Positions 25,299 to 35,389 are shown, counted from the stretch's first letter. The stretch: DNA of 64,000 nucleotides from Actinoalloteichus fjordicus (GCF_001941625.1 NZ_CP016076.1:1054001-1118000); one strand, 5' to 3'. Numbers and translations: made by a program. Notes: a model not told the origin generated them from the letters alone.

Positions 25299-27260
25299 AT
25301 GCGACGTCTCTCCGTCGCGGCGCTGGCCGCGACGACCCTCGCGGTGCTCGCCGCCGCGCCCGTTCTCGCGCAGCCCGTTCAGCCCGACGTCCACGGGCCT
25401 GGACCGTTGTCCCTGTCCGTCCTCGGCAGCTACGCGAGCGGCGTGTTCGACGCCAGCGCGGCCGAGATCGTCGCCCATGACCCTCGGCTGCAACAGCTCT
25501 TCGTGGTCAACGCGGCCGAGGCCCGGATCGACGTGCTCGACATCGCCGATCCGACGGCGCCCGACCTCGTGTCGAGCCTGGAGACCGTCGGCGTCCCCAC
25601 CTCGGACGGGTCCACGGTCGTCGACGGCGCCGTGGTGAACTCGGTCGACGTCCGGGCGGACGGACTCGTCGCCGTCGCGGTGGAAGCAGATCCGAAGACC
25701 GACCCCGGCTGGGTCGTGTTCTACTCCGACGGCGAGCCGCGCGGCGCGCTGCGAGTGGGATCGCTGCCCGACATGCTCGCCTTCACTCCGGACGGCGCCG
25801 CCCTGCTCGTCGCCAACGAGGGCGAGCCCGCCGAGGACTACGCGGTCGATCCCGAGGGCTCGGTGTCGATCATCGACGTGTCCGGAGACCTCGCCGACCT
25901 GACCCAGGACGACGTGCGCACCGCCGACTTCCGGGCCTGGGACCCCGACGGCGGCCGGGAGCTGCCCGCCGACGTCCGGGTGTACGGGCCGACGACCGAT
26001 CCGCAGCGCCGGGTCTCGGAGAACCTCGAGCCGGAGTATCTCGCCGTCGACGCGACGGGCACCACCGCGTACGCGGTGCTTCAGGAGGCCAACGCGATCG
26101 CCGTGGTCGACATCGCGGGCGCCGAGATCACCGACATCCTGCCGCTGGGCGTCAAGGACCACTCGCTGCCCGGCGCCGAACTCGACGTCTCCAACCGCGA
26201 CGACGCGATCAACATCGCGTCGTGGCTGGTCAAGGGCATGTATCAGCCCGACGGGATGGCCGCCTACGAGGCGGCCGGGGCGACCTACCTCGTCACGGCC
26301 AACGAGGGCGACTCGCGGGACTGGGCGGGGTACGGCGAGGAGTACCGCATCGCGGATCTGGTCACCGATGTCGCGCCACTGTGCGAGGACGCCTTCGCCG
26401 ACTTCCCCGGCGGCCCCGCGGAACTCGTCGCCGAGGAGAACCTCGGCAGGCTCAACGTCACCGCCGCGAACGGACTGCGGGAGGGCGACGAGCCCTGCTA
26501 CGAGGAGCTGCACTCCTTCGGCGGCCGGTCCTTCTCGATCTGGTCGACCGAGGGTGAACAGGTCTTCGACTCCGGCGCCGACTTCGAACGCATCACCGCC
26601 GAGCTGTACCCGGAGATGTTCAACAGCAACCACACGGAGAACACCTTCGACAACCGCAGCGACGACAAGGGCCCCGAACCGGAGGGCGTGACGACCGGCC
26701 GCATCGCCGACCGTACCTACGCCTTCATCGGTCTGGAGCGCATCGGCGGCGTGATGGTCTACGACGTCACCGAGCCTGCGGCGCCCGAGTTCGTGCAGTA
26801 CGTGAACAACCGGGACTTCACCGTCGACCCCGAATCGGCGGACTGGCAGCGGGCGGGCGACCTCGGAGCCGAAGGACTCACCTTCATCGCCGCCGAGGAC
26901 AGCCCGCTGCCGGACACGCCGCTGCTGGCGGTCGCCAACGAGGTGTCCGGCACCACCACGCTCTTTCGTATCGACGGCGGCGACGGCTCCGACGAGCCGG
27001 GCGAGCCGGGCGAGCCGACGGAGAGCAGCTCGCCGGAGCCGACGTGGCCGCCCGCCGAGTCCGGTTCCGCGAGCCCGGACTCCACGGCGCCCACGGGGGC
27101 CGACGGCGGTTCAGGCGGCGGTTCGGACGGCGAGGCCTCGGCACCCGAGGACCTGGCCGACACCGGCATCGACGGGATGGGGCTGCTGTTCTCGGGGCTG
27201 GTCCTGCTCGGTGCGGGAACGGGGCTGTGGCTGCTGGGCCGCCGACGGAATGCCGCCTGA
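25299..27260 (+). CDS. exported choice-of-anchor I family protein, LAxTG wall anchor
   Basis: The 653-residue protein begins with a Sec signal peptide (MRRLSVAALAATTLAVLAAAPVLA, cleavage near AQP). The long mature region has beta-propeller features of the choice-of-anchor I family: PDMLAFTPDGAALLVANEGEP, TANEGDSRDWAGYGEE and NRSDDKGPEPEGV. A Ser/Gly/Pro linker leads to LADTG, a hydrophobic helix and RRR. LAxTG is the type of sorting signal used by class E sortases, so the protein is probably covalently wall-anchored. The family is often annotated as alkaline phosphatase-like; catalysis here is unproven. The ATG follows CTGGAG. Confidence 0.88.
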   Translation: MRRLSVAALAATTLAVLAAAPVLAQPVQPDVHGPGPLSLSVLGSYASGVFDASAAEIVAHDPRLQQLFVVNAAEARIDVLDIADPTAPDLVSSLETVGVPTSDGSTVVDGAVVNSVDVRADGLVAVAVEADPKTDPGWVVFYSDGEPRGALRVGSLPDMLAFTPDGAALLVANEGEPAEDYAVDPEGSVSIIDVSGDLADLTQDDVRTADFRAWDPDGGRELPADVRVYGPTTDPQRRVSENLEPEYLAVDATGTTAYAVLQEANAIAVVDIAGAEITDILPLGVKDHSLPGAELDVSNRDDAINIASWLVKGMYQPDGMAAYEAAGATYLVTANEGDSRDWAGYGEEYRIADLVTDVAPLCEDAFADFPGGPAELVAEENLGRLNVTAANGLREGDEPCYEELHSFGGRSFSIWSTEGEQVFDSGADFERITAELYPEMFNSNHTENTFDNRSDDKGPEPEGVTTGRIADRTYAFIGLERIGGVMVYDVTEPAAPEFVQYVNNRDFTVDPESADWQRAGDLGAEGLTFIAAEDSPLPDTPLLAVANEVSGTTTLFRIDGGDGSDEPGEPGEPTESSSPEPTWPPAESGSASPDSTAPTGADGGSGGGSDGEASAPEDLADTGIDGMGLLFSGLVLLGAGTGLWLLGRRRNAA

Positions 27261-27517
27261 CTCGCCGACTGCGGTGAACGAGACGTCGCCGTCGGGTCCG
27301 CCGCCACGGAAAGGGGGACGCGCGTGATCGGGTCCGACGCTCGGTGCGGTCCCCGCCACGGACCGAGTGGATTCTCTGGAGTTCCTCGGCGTCGTGGTTC
27401 AGTATTCGACCTGACACCGTCTTCACCCTCGACCGTGTCTCGCGGCCGGTGTCCTCGCCCTCGTCTGTTGGCGAGTGATGTCGGGCCGCCGCCGAATGAA
27501 GATCATGAAGGAGTGCT

Positions 27518-29374
27518 GTGCACGCCCCAAGCCCTGTTCGCAAGCGCGCCGGTAGAGCCCTGCTCACCGCATCGCTGGCCACGCTGATGATGGCGGGTCT
27601 CGCGGCCCCGGCCGGTGCAGACTGGTGGGGCGACCGCCCCGCGTACACCCTCACCGTCCTGTTCATCAACGACGGCGAGTCCCAACTCCTCGGGGTGGAC
27701 GCCGACATCGACGGCGACGGGGCGATCAGCCCCGACGAGGAGCGGGCCTTCGGCGGTGTCGCCAGGACCACCACGTTGATGAACCAGCTTCGTCGGGACG
27801 CCGTCACCGGCAGGCCGGACGCTGGAACGGCCTTCCATCGGGGCGCGCTCGTCGTCTCCGGCGGCGACAACTACCTGCCCGGCCCCGAGTTCGCCGCCAG
27901 CATCGACAAGGGCGCGCCCTACTACGACGCCCTGGCGTTCAAGGCGATGCGCTTCGACGCCACCGCCATCGGCAATCACGAGTTCGACTTCGGCCCCGAG
28001 GTCCTGGCCGACTTCATGAGCAGCTTCCGGGGCGGCACCAAGTTCGTCGGCTCCAACCTCGACGTCTCCGGCGAGCCCTCGCTCACCGGCTACACCCGCA
28101 ACGGCACGCTCGTGACCAGTCACGTCTCCTGGCAGGCAGGCAAGCCGATTGGGATCATCGGCCTCACCACTCCTGAGCTGCCTGCGCTGTCCAGCCCGCG
28201 CGACGTCGAGGTGCAGGACGACCTCGCAGGCATCGCCAACGGACTCGCCGAGGGCTTCCAACGGCGCGGGGTCAATCAGGTCGTGCTGCTCTCACACCTG
28301 CAGGACATCGACAACGAACTGGCCCTGGCACCCGAACTGTCCGGCGTGGACGTGATCGTCGGCGCGGGCGGCGGCGAGATCCTCGCCGATCCGGAGGACG
28401 AGCTGATCCCCGGTGACGTGGCCGAGCGCGGCTTCCCCATCGTGGCCCAGGATCGCGACGGCCGGGACGTGCCGGTGGTGACCACCACGGGCAACTACAA
28501 GTACATCGGTCGGGTGGTGCTCAACTTCGACTGGCGCGGCAACCTGCTCGGCTACGACGACGCCAAGACCCAGCCGGTTCGCGTGTCCGGCGTCGGCGAC
28601 GACGCGGTCCGGCCCGACCGCCAGGTGCAGCGCACCGTGGAGGAGCCGGTCGAGGAGTACATCGCCGGGCTCGCCGAGACCGTCGTCGCGCAGAGCGAGG
28701 TCCCGCTCGACGGCGTCCGCGATGCCGTGCGCAGCCGCGAGACCAACCTGGGCAATCTGCTCGCCGACGCCATGGTGTGGTCGGCGAGCGGCCAGGCCGA
28801 GGAGTTCGGCGTGCCGGTCCCGCAGGTCGGCATCCAGAACGGCGGTGGAATCCGCAACGACTCCACCATCCCAGCGGGCGCGATCACCGAGCTGAACACC
28901 TACGACGTCGCGCCGTTCGCGAACTTCGTGTCCGTGCTGCCTGCGGTCCCCAGGGACACCCTGCGGCAGCTTCTGGAGCGGGGCGTCTCCGGAGCTCCCG
29001 GTGCGGCAGGACAGTTCATCCAGGTCGCGGGCCTGCGGTTCGAGTACGACGTGACCGCCGTCGCGCAGGAGATCGACGCGAACACCGGCGAGATCCTCAC
29101 ACCGGGGGAGCGGGTCCGCAGTGTCGTCCTGGACGACGGAACCGTGCTGGTCGCCGACGGCGAGGTCGTCGAGGGCGACCCGATCGCGGTCGCATCCAAC
29201 GACTTCTCGGCGCGGGGCGGCGACGGCTATCCGCTGGGCGGCCTGGACTTCACCCCGGTCGGCAAGACGTATCAGCAGGCGCTCAACGAGTACCTCCAGG
29301 ACGGACTGTCCGGCGTGATCAGCGCCGAGCAGTACCCGGTGGGCGGCGAGGGCCGCATCACCGCGATCGGCTGA
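27518..29374 (+). CDS. exported 5'-nucleotidase-like metallophosphatase
   Basis: A 618-residue UshA-type protein with a signal peptide (cleavage near APAGA/DWW), a metallophosphatase domain (about 45-330) and a C-terminal 5'-nucleotidase domain (about 375-590, with ETNLGNLLADAM and VGIQNGGGIRND). GNHEFDFG is intact. Two other metal-site motifs deviate: the usual DxH reads NDGES and the usual GHxH reads GAGGG. This appears to be a distinct subfamily rather than random decay. The substrate is probably nucleotides or phosphoesters. GTG 27518 has GAAGGAG upstream. It lies 257 bp behind the choice-of-anchor gene. Confidence 0.88.
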   Translation: MHAPSPVRKRAGRALLTASLATLMMAGLAAPAGADWWGDRPAYTLTVLFINDGESQLLGVDADIDGDGAISPDEERAFGGVARTTTLMNQLRRDAVTGRPDAGTAFHRGALVVSGGDNYLPGPEFAASIDKGAPYYDALAFKAMRFDATAIGNHEFDFGPEVLADFMSSFRGGTKFVGSNLDVSGEPSLTGYTRNGTLVTSHVSWQAGKPIGIIGLTTPELPALSSPRDVEVQDDLAGIANGLAEGFQRRGVNQVVLLSHLQDIDNELALAPELSGVDVIVGAGGGEILADPEDELIPGDVAERGFPIVAQDRDGRDVPVVTTTGNYKYIGRVVLNFDWRGNLLGYDDAKTQPVRVSGVGDDAVRPDRQVQRTVEEPVEEYIAGLAETVVAQSEVPLDGVRDAVRSRETNLGNLLADAMVWSASGQAEEFGVPVPQVGIQNGGGIRNDSTIPAGAITELNTYDVAPFANFVSVLPAVPRDTLRQLLERGVSGAPGAAGQFIQVAGLRFEYDVTAVAQEIDANTGEILTPGERVRSVVLDDGTVLVADGEVVEGDPIAVASNDFSARGGDGYPLGGLDFTPVGKTYQQALNEYLQDGLSGVISAEQYPVGGEGRITAIG

Positions 29375-29392
29375 CTTATCCGACGCGGCACG

Positions 29393-29425
29393 ACGGCCGG
29401 GGCCCTGCTGGGGTGTCCCGGCCGT
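29393..29425 (+). terminator. terminator after 5'-nucleotidase-like gene
   Basis: A perfect 9-bp stem (ACGGCCGGG and CCCGGCCGT) with a 15-base loop lies shortly after the stop. The rest of 29426-29818 holds no recognisable gene. Confidence 0.65.
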
Positions 29426-29818
29426 TCGCGTTCTGCGGCCGTCGGCGGGTCGGCGGGTCGGCGCGAGCCGGGTCGGCGGCAGTCGGTCGCAGGCAGGCGC
29501 CCTTCGACCGGCACCGGCTCCTCGGCTATCCGCCTCGGGACGTCAGCGGGCGCGCTGCGGCCGCCCGGCAGTTCACTGCCGAGCCGGGCGGGTGAGCCGC
29601 GCCGATGATCGGCGGTCCTCTCCTGGTCCCGGCCGTCTCTCGGGACGGCCGGGATCGGTCCGTCTCCAGCGGCGTCGTGGCCCGGCGTCGTTCGCGAGCT
29701 GATCGGACGGCAGCCGAGTCGACGCGCGGCGGGCCGACGGGTTCGACGGGTCGTGCTCGGCCCGGCCCGAACCGCCGGTCTCGGCAGGCAGCGGCTCAGG
29801 ACTGCGGACCGAGTCGCC

Positions 29819-32419
29819 TCAGCGCGGTCGCAGCCTGCGGGTCGGCGTGGCCGTGGTGGGGTCCTCCGGCCAGGGATGCCGGGGATAGCGCCCGCGCAGT
29901 TCCGATCGAACCTGTGGATATCCGGTGCTCCAGAACGACGCGAGGTCGTCGGTGACGGCGGCGGGCCTGCCTGCGGGCGACAGCAGGTGCAACAGCACCG
30001 GCACCCGGCCGCCCGCGACCCTGGGCGTCTGAGACCAGCCGAAGGCCTCCTGCACCTTCACCGGCAGCACCGGCCGTTCGCTGCGGTAGTCGATGCGGAC
30101 CTTGGAGCCAGACGGCACCTCGATGCGCTCGGGCGCCAGCTCGTCCAGCCTGCCCGCGACCTCCCACGGGATGATCCTGCGCAGGGCCTGCCCGGCGTCG
30201 ACGCGGGCCAGATCGGCTCGGCGGCGGACTCGGGTCAACGCGGGGCCGAGCCAGTCGTCCAGGGTCGACGACAGCGCCTCGTCGCTCATCGCGGGCCACG
30301 GCTCGCCCAGGGCGTGATGCAGGAACGCCAGCCGATCACGCAGCGCCGTCGCGGCGGGCTCCCAGCGCAGCAGGCCCAGCCCCTCCTTCCGCAGCCCGGT
30401 GAGCACCGCCGCCCGCACCGCCGTCGGGTCGGGGTCGGTGAGATCCCGCTCCGTCAGCACGATCGCGCCCAGCCGCCGCACCCGCCGGGCCCGCACCTCG
30501 CCGTCTACCCAGCCGACCTCGTCGGCCTCGGCCAGCAGCGCGGGTGCGGCGGCCGTGGCCAGGTCGACGTCGGCGCGGGCGGCGAGCCGGACGGTGGCGT
30601 GCGGCTGTCCCGGCGATCGGTCGGCGACCGCGACGGCGAGCCAGGCGGCACCGGTCAGCGCACTGCCCGAGGGCAGGTCGACCGCGGTGCCGCCTGCCAT
30701 CAGATAGGTGGAACCCGCCGCGCCGCGTCGTCGCGCCAGCCGTTCGGGGAAGGCCAGCCCCACCACGAGCGCGGCGGCCTCCGCCTGCGCGGCGCCGGAC
30801 GACGAGCCTGCGCCCGACCGGGTGCGGTCCGCCCCGCCGGGATTCCGGTCGGCGGGGGACGAGACGTCCGACTCCGGCCTGCCCGCCGTCGGTCGTCCGG
30901 CGGCCGTACCCGGTCCGGTCGCCCTGCCCCGCGAACGCAGGCCAGGCGGCACGGCGTCGGCGACGAGCCGAGCCAGCCTGCTCGTCTCGCGTCGCAGCCG
31001 GGCCGAGCCGCCCTCCGCCGTGCGGGAGAGCCGCCAGGCGTCGAGCAGATCCGAGGTGCCCCCGGGCTCCTCGTCGAGCAGCGCGACGATCTCGGCTGCG
31101 GTGTCGGCGCCGAGCCGAGCCGCACCGTCCCAGAGCGCCCGCGCCAGCCGAGGATGCAGACCGAGCCCGGCGAATCGGGTGCCGCGAGCGGTCACCGTCC
31201 CGCTCGCGTCGAGGGCGCCGATCGCGGTCAACACGTCGCGGCCCGCCGCCAGCGGGCCCGACGGCGGAGCGTCCCACCACCGCAGGGCGGCGCCGTCCGG
31301 GGTGCCCCAGCAGGCGAGTTCCAGGGCCAGCCTGGTGAGGTCGGCCGTGCGGATCTCGGGCTCCGGGTGGCGCGGCAGGGTCGAGTGCTCATGCTCCGGC
31401 CAGCAGCGATACACCCGGCCGGGGCCCTGCCTGCCCGCGCGGCCCGCACGTTGATCGGCGACGGCCGCCGAGACCCGGCCGGTGACCAGGCCGGACAGGC
31501 CGCGCCGATGATCGGTTCGCGACGTCCTGGCCAGCCCGGAGTCGACCACCACCCGGACGCCCGGCACCGTGAGACTCGACTCGGCCACGGCGGTGGCCAG
31601 CACCACCCGGCGTCGAGGACCCGTCCGCAGGGCATGGTCCTGGCGCTCGGTGCTCAGCCTGCCGTGCAGCGGTAGTACGTCGACGTCGCCGAGGCCGCCG
31701 AGGAGCGCGGTCACTCGGCGGATCTCGCCCGCGCCGGGGAGGAAGACCAGCAGGTCACCGGTGTTCTCGGCCAGCGCGGTGCGCACCGCCCTCGCCACGG
31801 TGTTCTCGACCCGTTCGCGGCGGACCGGCGCGACATAGGAGGTCTGCACGGGGAAGGTTCGGGTGGTCGCGTGGATCACCGGGGCGTCGTCGAGCAGGCG
31901 GGCCAGCCGGTCGGTGTCGACGGTGGCGGAGGCGGCGAGCAGTCGCAGATCCGGGCGCAGCCCGGCGCGGGCGTCCAGCAGCAGCGCCAGGGCCAGATCG
32001 GCGTCCAGATGCCGCTCGTGGCATTCGTCGAGCAGCACGACGTCGACACCGGGCAGCTCCGGATCGGACTGGAGCCTGCGCACCAGTAGACCGCTGGTCA
32101 CGACCTCGACGCGGGTCGCGGCGGAGCGACGTCGATCACCGCGCACGGCGTAGCCCACCGTCTCGCCGACGGCGTCCCCGCACAGCTCGGCCATCCGCGC
32201 GGCGGCCGCCCGTGTGGCCAGCCGCCTCGGTTCGGCGACGAGGACCCGGAGCCCGGCCGAGGCGAGCGCGAGCGGCACCAGCGTGGTCTTCCCGGTGCCT
32301 GGCGGCGCGCTGAGCACCGCGACGCCTCGATCGGCGAGCGCGGCGGTCACCGTGTCGAGCACGTCCCGAATGGGCAGCGCGGGCAGCTCGGCGGGGAGCA
32401 CGCCGCCTCCTGGTCTCAT
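29819..32419 (-). CDS. hrpB: ATP-dependent helicase HrpB
   Basis: An 866-residue DEAH-box helicase. Seen in order are Walker A APPGTGKTTL (about 40-50), motif II LLDECHERHLD, motif III AASATVDT, motif VI DQRAGRAGRQGPGRVYR, then the HA2 and HrpB C-terminal regions ending in basic residues. Length is typical. HrpB is an RNA/DNA helicase of unclear role in most bacteria. The ATG at 32419 was chosen because homologues begin close to LPAELPALPIRDVL. It is divergent from the MFS gene, with 349 bp between starts. Confidence 0.93.
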   Translation of the reverse strand: MRPGGGVLPAELPALPIRDVLDTVTAALADRGVAVLSAPPGTGKTTLVPLALASAGLRVLVAEPRRLATRAAAARMAELCGDAVGETVGYAVRGDRRRSAATRVEVVTSGLLVRRLQSDPELPGVDVVLLDECHERHLDADLALALLLDARAGLRPDLRLLAASATVDTDRLARLLDDAPVIHATTRTFPVQTSYVAPVRRERVENTVARAVRTALAENTGDLLVFLPGAGEIRRVTALLGGLGDVDVLPLHGRLSTERQDHALRTGPRRRVVLATAVAESSLTVPGVRVVVDSGLARTSRTDHRRGLSGLVTGRVSAAVADQRAGRAGRQGPGRVYRCWPEHEHSTLPRHPEPEIRTADLTRLALELACWGTPDGAALRWWDAPPSGPLAAGRDVLTAIGALDASGTVTARGTRFAGLGLHPRLARALWDGAARLGADTAAEIVALLDEEPGGTSDLLDAWRLSRTAEGGSARLRRETSRLARLVADAVPPGLRSRGRATGPGTAAGRPTAGRPESDVSSPADRNPGGADRTRSGAGSSSGAAQAEAAALVVGLAFPERLARRRGAAGSTYLMAGGTAVDLPSGSALTGAAWLAVAVADRSPGQPHATVRLAARADVDLATAAAPALLAEADEVGWVDGEVRARRVRRLGAIVLTERDLTDPDPTAVRAAVLTGLRKEGLGLLRWEPAATALRDRLAFLHHALGEPWPAMSDEALSSTLDDWLGPALTRVRRRADLARVDAGQALRRIIPWEVAGRLDELAPERIEVPSGSKVRIDYRSERPVLPVKVQEAFGWSQTPRVAGGRVPVLLHLLSPAGRPAAVTDDLASFWSTGYPQVRSELRGRYPRHPWPEDPTTATPTRRLRPR

Positions 32420-32734
32420 GCCGACCACGGTAGGCGGCCGTGGCCGTGCTCCGACCGCGTGCGGCCCGTGACCGGGGCGACCGGGGTCCGAACCGGTGCG
32501 CGGGCGGCCTGGGGTGTCGGCGCGATGGCCTTGCTCGACCCGGTCACCTGGGAAGACGGGCCGATCCGGCGCCGAGCCCGCATCCGGCGTGCTGGCATCG
32601 CCCCCGCCGTGAGGGTGCGGACCGTCGACGGCGTCCGACCTCGTCAGGCCGACGATCACCGGGGTGGACCGGCCGCCGCTGCTCGTGCACGGTCGTACAT
32701 GAATCAATTTCCAATCAAGGGCCGGCACCGGTAT

Positions 32735-32760
32735 TCTTAGCCCTGCTAAAAAGCTAAGGA
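32735..32760 (+). promoter_or_regulatory. promoter and palindromic operator of the MFS gene
   Basis: In an unusually AT-rich patch, TATTCT (32735-32740) resembles a -10 box. It overlaps the palindrome TTAGC-CCT-GCTAA (32739-32751), and a second arm GCTAAG (32755-32760) mirrors CTTAGC. An AAGGAGG ribosome-binding site follows at once. Regulation by a MarR- or TetR-like repressor is plausible. No gene is seen in the rest of 32420-32768. Confidence 0.55.
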
Positions 32761-32768
32761 GGAAACAG

Positions 32769-34142
32769 GTGCCATCGGCGGCCGGGACGGATCAGCAGAC
32801 GACCAACCAGCCGAACCGAAGCCCCGGCACTCGTGATCGATTTCCCGTCGAGATCTGGATCCTCGTCGCCTGCGGCTTCATCATCGCGGTCGGGTTCGGC
32901 ATCCTCGCCCCCGCACTGCCCACCTTCGCGGCAAGCTTCGACGTCGGCGTCACGGCGGTCTCCCTCACCATCAGCGCCTTCGCCTTCATGCGACTGCTGT
33001 TCGCCCCGGCGAGTGGCAAGCTGGTCACCCGGTGGGGTGAACGGCGGATCTACTTCTGGGGCCTGGTCATCGTCGCGGTCGCGACCGGCGTCTGCGGTTT
33101 CGCGACCGAGTACTGGCAGCTGCTGCTCTTCCGCTCACTCGGCGGCATCGGCTCGACCATGTTCACCGTGTCCGGCGTCGCGATGCTCATCCGGCTCTCG
33201 CCGCCCGCGATGCGCGGCAGGGCCTCTGGGCTCTGGGCGACGTCCTTCCTGCTCGGCAACATCACCGGGCCGCTGATCGGAGGCGGGCTGGTCGAGGTCT
33301 CGATCCGGCTCCCGTTCCTGGTCTACGGGGTGACCGTGCTGGTGGCGGCCTTCGTGTCGCTGATCTTCCTGCGGAACTCCAGCCTGGCCGACCGGGAGAC
33401 CCAGGACGAGACGGCCGAGCCGCTGCGGATCAGGGACGCGCTGCGGCACCCCACCTATCGCGCGGCGCTGGCGTCGAACTTCGGCAACGGCTGGGCCGTG
33501 TTCGGCGTGCGGATCTCGCTCATCCCGCTGTTCGTGGTCGAGGTGCTGCGTACCGGGGAGAGCATGGCGGGCTTCTCCCTCGCCGTCTTCGCGGCAGGCA
33601 ACGCGGCTGCGCTGCTCTTCGCAGGCAGGCTCGCCGACCGGATCGGCCGCAAGCCCCTGGCGCTGGCCGGGCTGCTCGTGTCGGGCGGCGGCACGATCTG
33701 GCTGGGCTTCACCGGCTCCGTGGAACTGTTCCTGGCGGCCTCGCTGGTCGCGGGCATCGGCTCCGGCATGCTCAGTCCGCCGCAGAGCGCCGTGGTCGCC
33801 GACATCATCGGCAACCGGGGCAAGGGCGGCCCCGTGCTCGCGGGCTTCCAGATGTCCGCCGACGTCGGCGCGATCATCGGACCGCTGGTGGCGGGTGTGC
33901 TCGCCGACACCGTCTCCTACGGCGCCGCGTTCGGCGTGACTGGGCTCATCACGTTGCTCGCCGTGATTTTCTGGGCTCCCGCCCCGGAGACGCTGCCGAA
34001 GCCCGCCGAGGCAGCCGACGTCGACCCGACGACACCGGGGACGGCCACTGAGCTGGCCCCCGAGTCGGGCGCGCTGTTCGAGGCTCCGGAACCGCCCACC
34101 GGCGAGCGGGTCGGCGGCAAGCCGGGCCAGCCGGACGCCTGA
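32769..34142 (+). CDS. MFS transporter (12 transmembrane segments)
   Basis: A 457-residue major facilitator. Twelve hydrophobic segments occupy residues 28-415, with the loop 2-3 motif GKLVTRWGERRIY and the matching ADRIGRKPLALAG in the second half. GSTMFTVSGVAMLIRLSPPAMRGRASGLW is typical of DHA1-like exporters. The tail of about 45 residues is polar. The GTG start has a near-ideal AAGGAGGAAACAG site. The substrate cannot be inferred; the palindromic promoter suggests inducible drug or metabolite efflux. Confidence 0.9.
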   Translation: MPSAAGTDQQTTNQPNRSPGTRDRFPVEIWILVACGFIIAVGFGILAPALPTFAASFDVGVTAVSLTISAFAFMRLLFAPASGKLVTRWGERRIYFWGLVIVAVATGVCGFATEYWQLLLFRSLGGIGSTMFTVSGVAMLIRLSPPAMRGRASGLWATSFLLGNITGPLIGGGLVEVSIRLPFLVYGVTVLVAAFVSLIFLRNSSLADRETQDETAEPLRIRDALRHPTYRAALASNFGNGWAVFGVRISLIPLFVVEVLRTGESMAGFSLAVFAAGNAAALLFAGRLADRIGRKPLALAGLLVSGGGTIWLGFTGSVELFLAASLVAGIGSGMLSPPQSAVVADIIGNRGKGGPVLAGFQMSADVGAIIGPLVAGVLADTVSYGAAFGVTGLITLLAVIFWAPAPETLPKPAEAADVDPTTPGTATELAPESGALFEAPEPPTGERVGGKPGQPDA

Positions 34143-34398
34143 CCACACACCGTGACATCGGGCAGGCCGGGGCCTTCCCTGAACGAGAATCGGACGTGGC
34201 GCCTTAAGCTTGCTTTCAGTTTGTCTGAGTACGCTCGCGATTCTGTCCGGACCATCACCCGGCGTGATCGACGCCCGTCGCGACGACGAGGCCTCGTCGA
34301 TTCAGGCTCGGTCGAGCGGCGCGGGGTTCCCGCCCGCGACGATCCTCCGCACGGTGGGCGTGCCGGACCTCGCAGCAGGTTGCAGGAAGGACGTGAAC

Positions 34399-35193
34399 GT
34401 GGGCGGCGCGGAGCGCAGTGCTCGGAAGTACCGACAGCAGCAGACCCAGGCGGCGGCGGCCAAGGCGATGAAGTCCGCCAAGGGCGGGGGCGGCAAGAAC
34501 ACCGTCGTGATCGGCGTCGTGGTGGTGGTCGTCGTGGCCATCGCGGTCATCGGCGGCGTGCTGCTCACCCAGGATCGGGAGGAACAGCAGGCGGCCGACA
34601 CGATCTCGGCCGTGCGGCTGGGCGACCATCCCGTGGCGCGGGAGGGCGGCTCGGTGCTGGTCGGCCAAGAGGACGCCGGCGTCACCATCGATATCTACGA
34701 GGACTTCCTCTGTCCGGGCTGCGCCCAGTTCGAGGAGGTCTACGGCGAGGAGATCGACGAGGCGTTGTCCGAGGGCACGGTGCAGATCAATTACCACATG
34801 CTCCCCATGCTCAACGAGTCCAACTCGGCACCGGGATACTCGATGCGCTCGGCGAACGCAGCCCTCTGCGCCGCAGACCAGGACGTCTTCGTCGACTTCC
34901 ACGCCAGCCTGTTCGCGGCGCAGCCCGCCAGCGGCTCCACGGTGTGGAACGCCGATCAGCTGATCGACCTCGGCGAGGAGCTGGGCGTCGACGACCCGGC
35001 CTTCGCGACCTGCGTGCGCGACGGCGAGCACAACGCCCTGGTCGCCGACGAGCTGATCACGGCGGACGCGACCGAGCACCTGCAGAACGAGGAGGGCCGC
35101 TTCCACGGGACGCCGCTCATCGCGGTCGGCCGGGAGCGCTTCGACTACGCCGATTCGCAGTGGCTCGAGAACGCCATCGCCACCGGGAGCTGA
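34399..35193 (+). CDS. membrane-anchored DsbA-like thioredoxin-fold protein
   Basis: A 264-residue type II membrane protein: basic cytoplasmic head, one helix (VVIGVVVVVVVAIAVIGGVLL) and an extracytoplasmic thioredoxin-fold domain. The active site CPGC lies in IYEDFLCPGCAQFEE, and the cis-proline region is GTPLIAVG. Actinobacteria use such proteins for oxidative folding of exported proteins. GTG 34399 is favoured because AGGAAGG lies 8 bp upstream; GTG 34393 is possible. A strong terminator follows, then tRNA-Ala. Confidence 0.9.
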   Translation: MGGAERSARKYRQQQTQAAAAKAMKSAKGGGGKNTVVIGVVVVVVVAIAVIGGVLLTQDREEQQAADTISAVRLGDHPVAREGGSVLVGQEDAGVTIDIYEDFLCPGCAQFEEVYGEEIDEALSEGTVQINYHMLPMLNESNSAPGYSMRSANAALCAADQDVFVDFHASLFAAQPASGSTVWNADQLIDLGEELGVDDPAFATCVRDGEHNALVADELITADATEHLQNEEGRFHGTPLIAVGRERFDYADSQWLENAIATGS

Positions 35194-35235
35194 TCTGACC
35201 GCCCGGCCCGCGCGCCGAGGCAGAGCTTGATCGAC

Positions 35236-35269
35236 GACGGGGCGCCCGCCACCTGGCGGGCGCCCCGTC
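35236..35269 (+). terminator. terminator after DsbA-like gene
   Basis: A perfect 15-bp stem (GACGGGGCGCCCGCC and its complement) with the tetraloop ACCT lies 42 bp after the stop codon. Confidence 0.85.
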
Positions 35270-35389
35270 TGTGCAGGTCAGAGTGTCGGAAGTGCCGAAT
35301 CGATCGCGGGGTACCCCCGATTTCCATCCCGGTGTCGGGATGTTGTACTGTATGCATCGCACGGCACGGGGAAGCCCGAAAGCCGCTGC

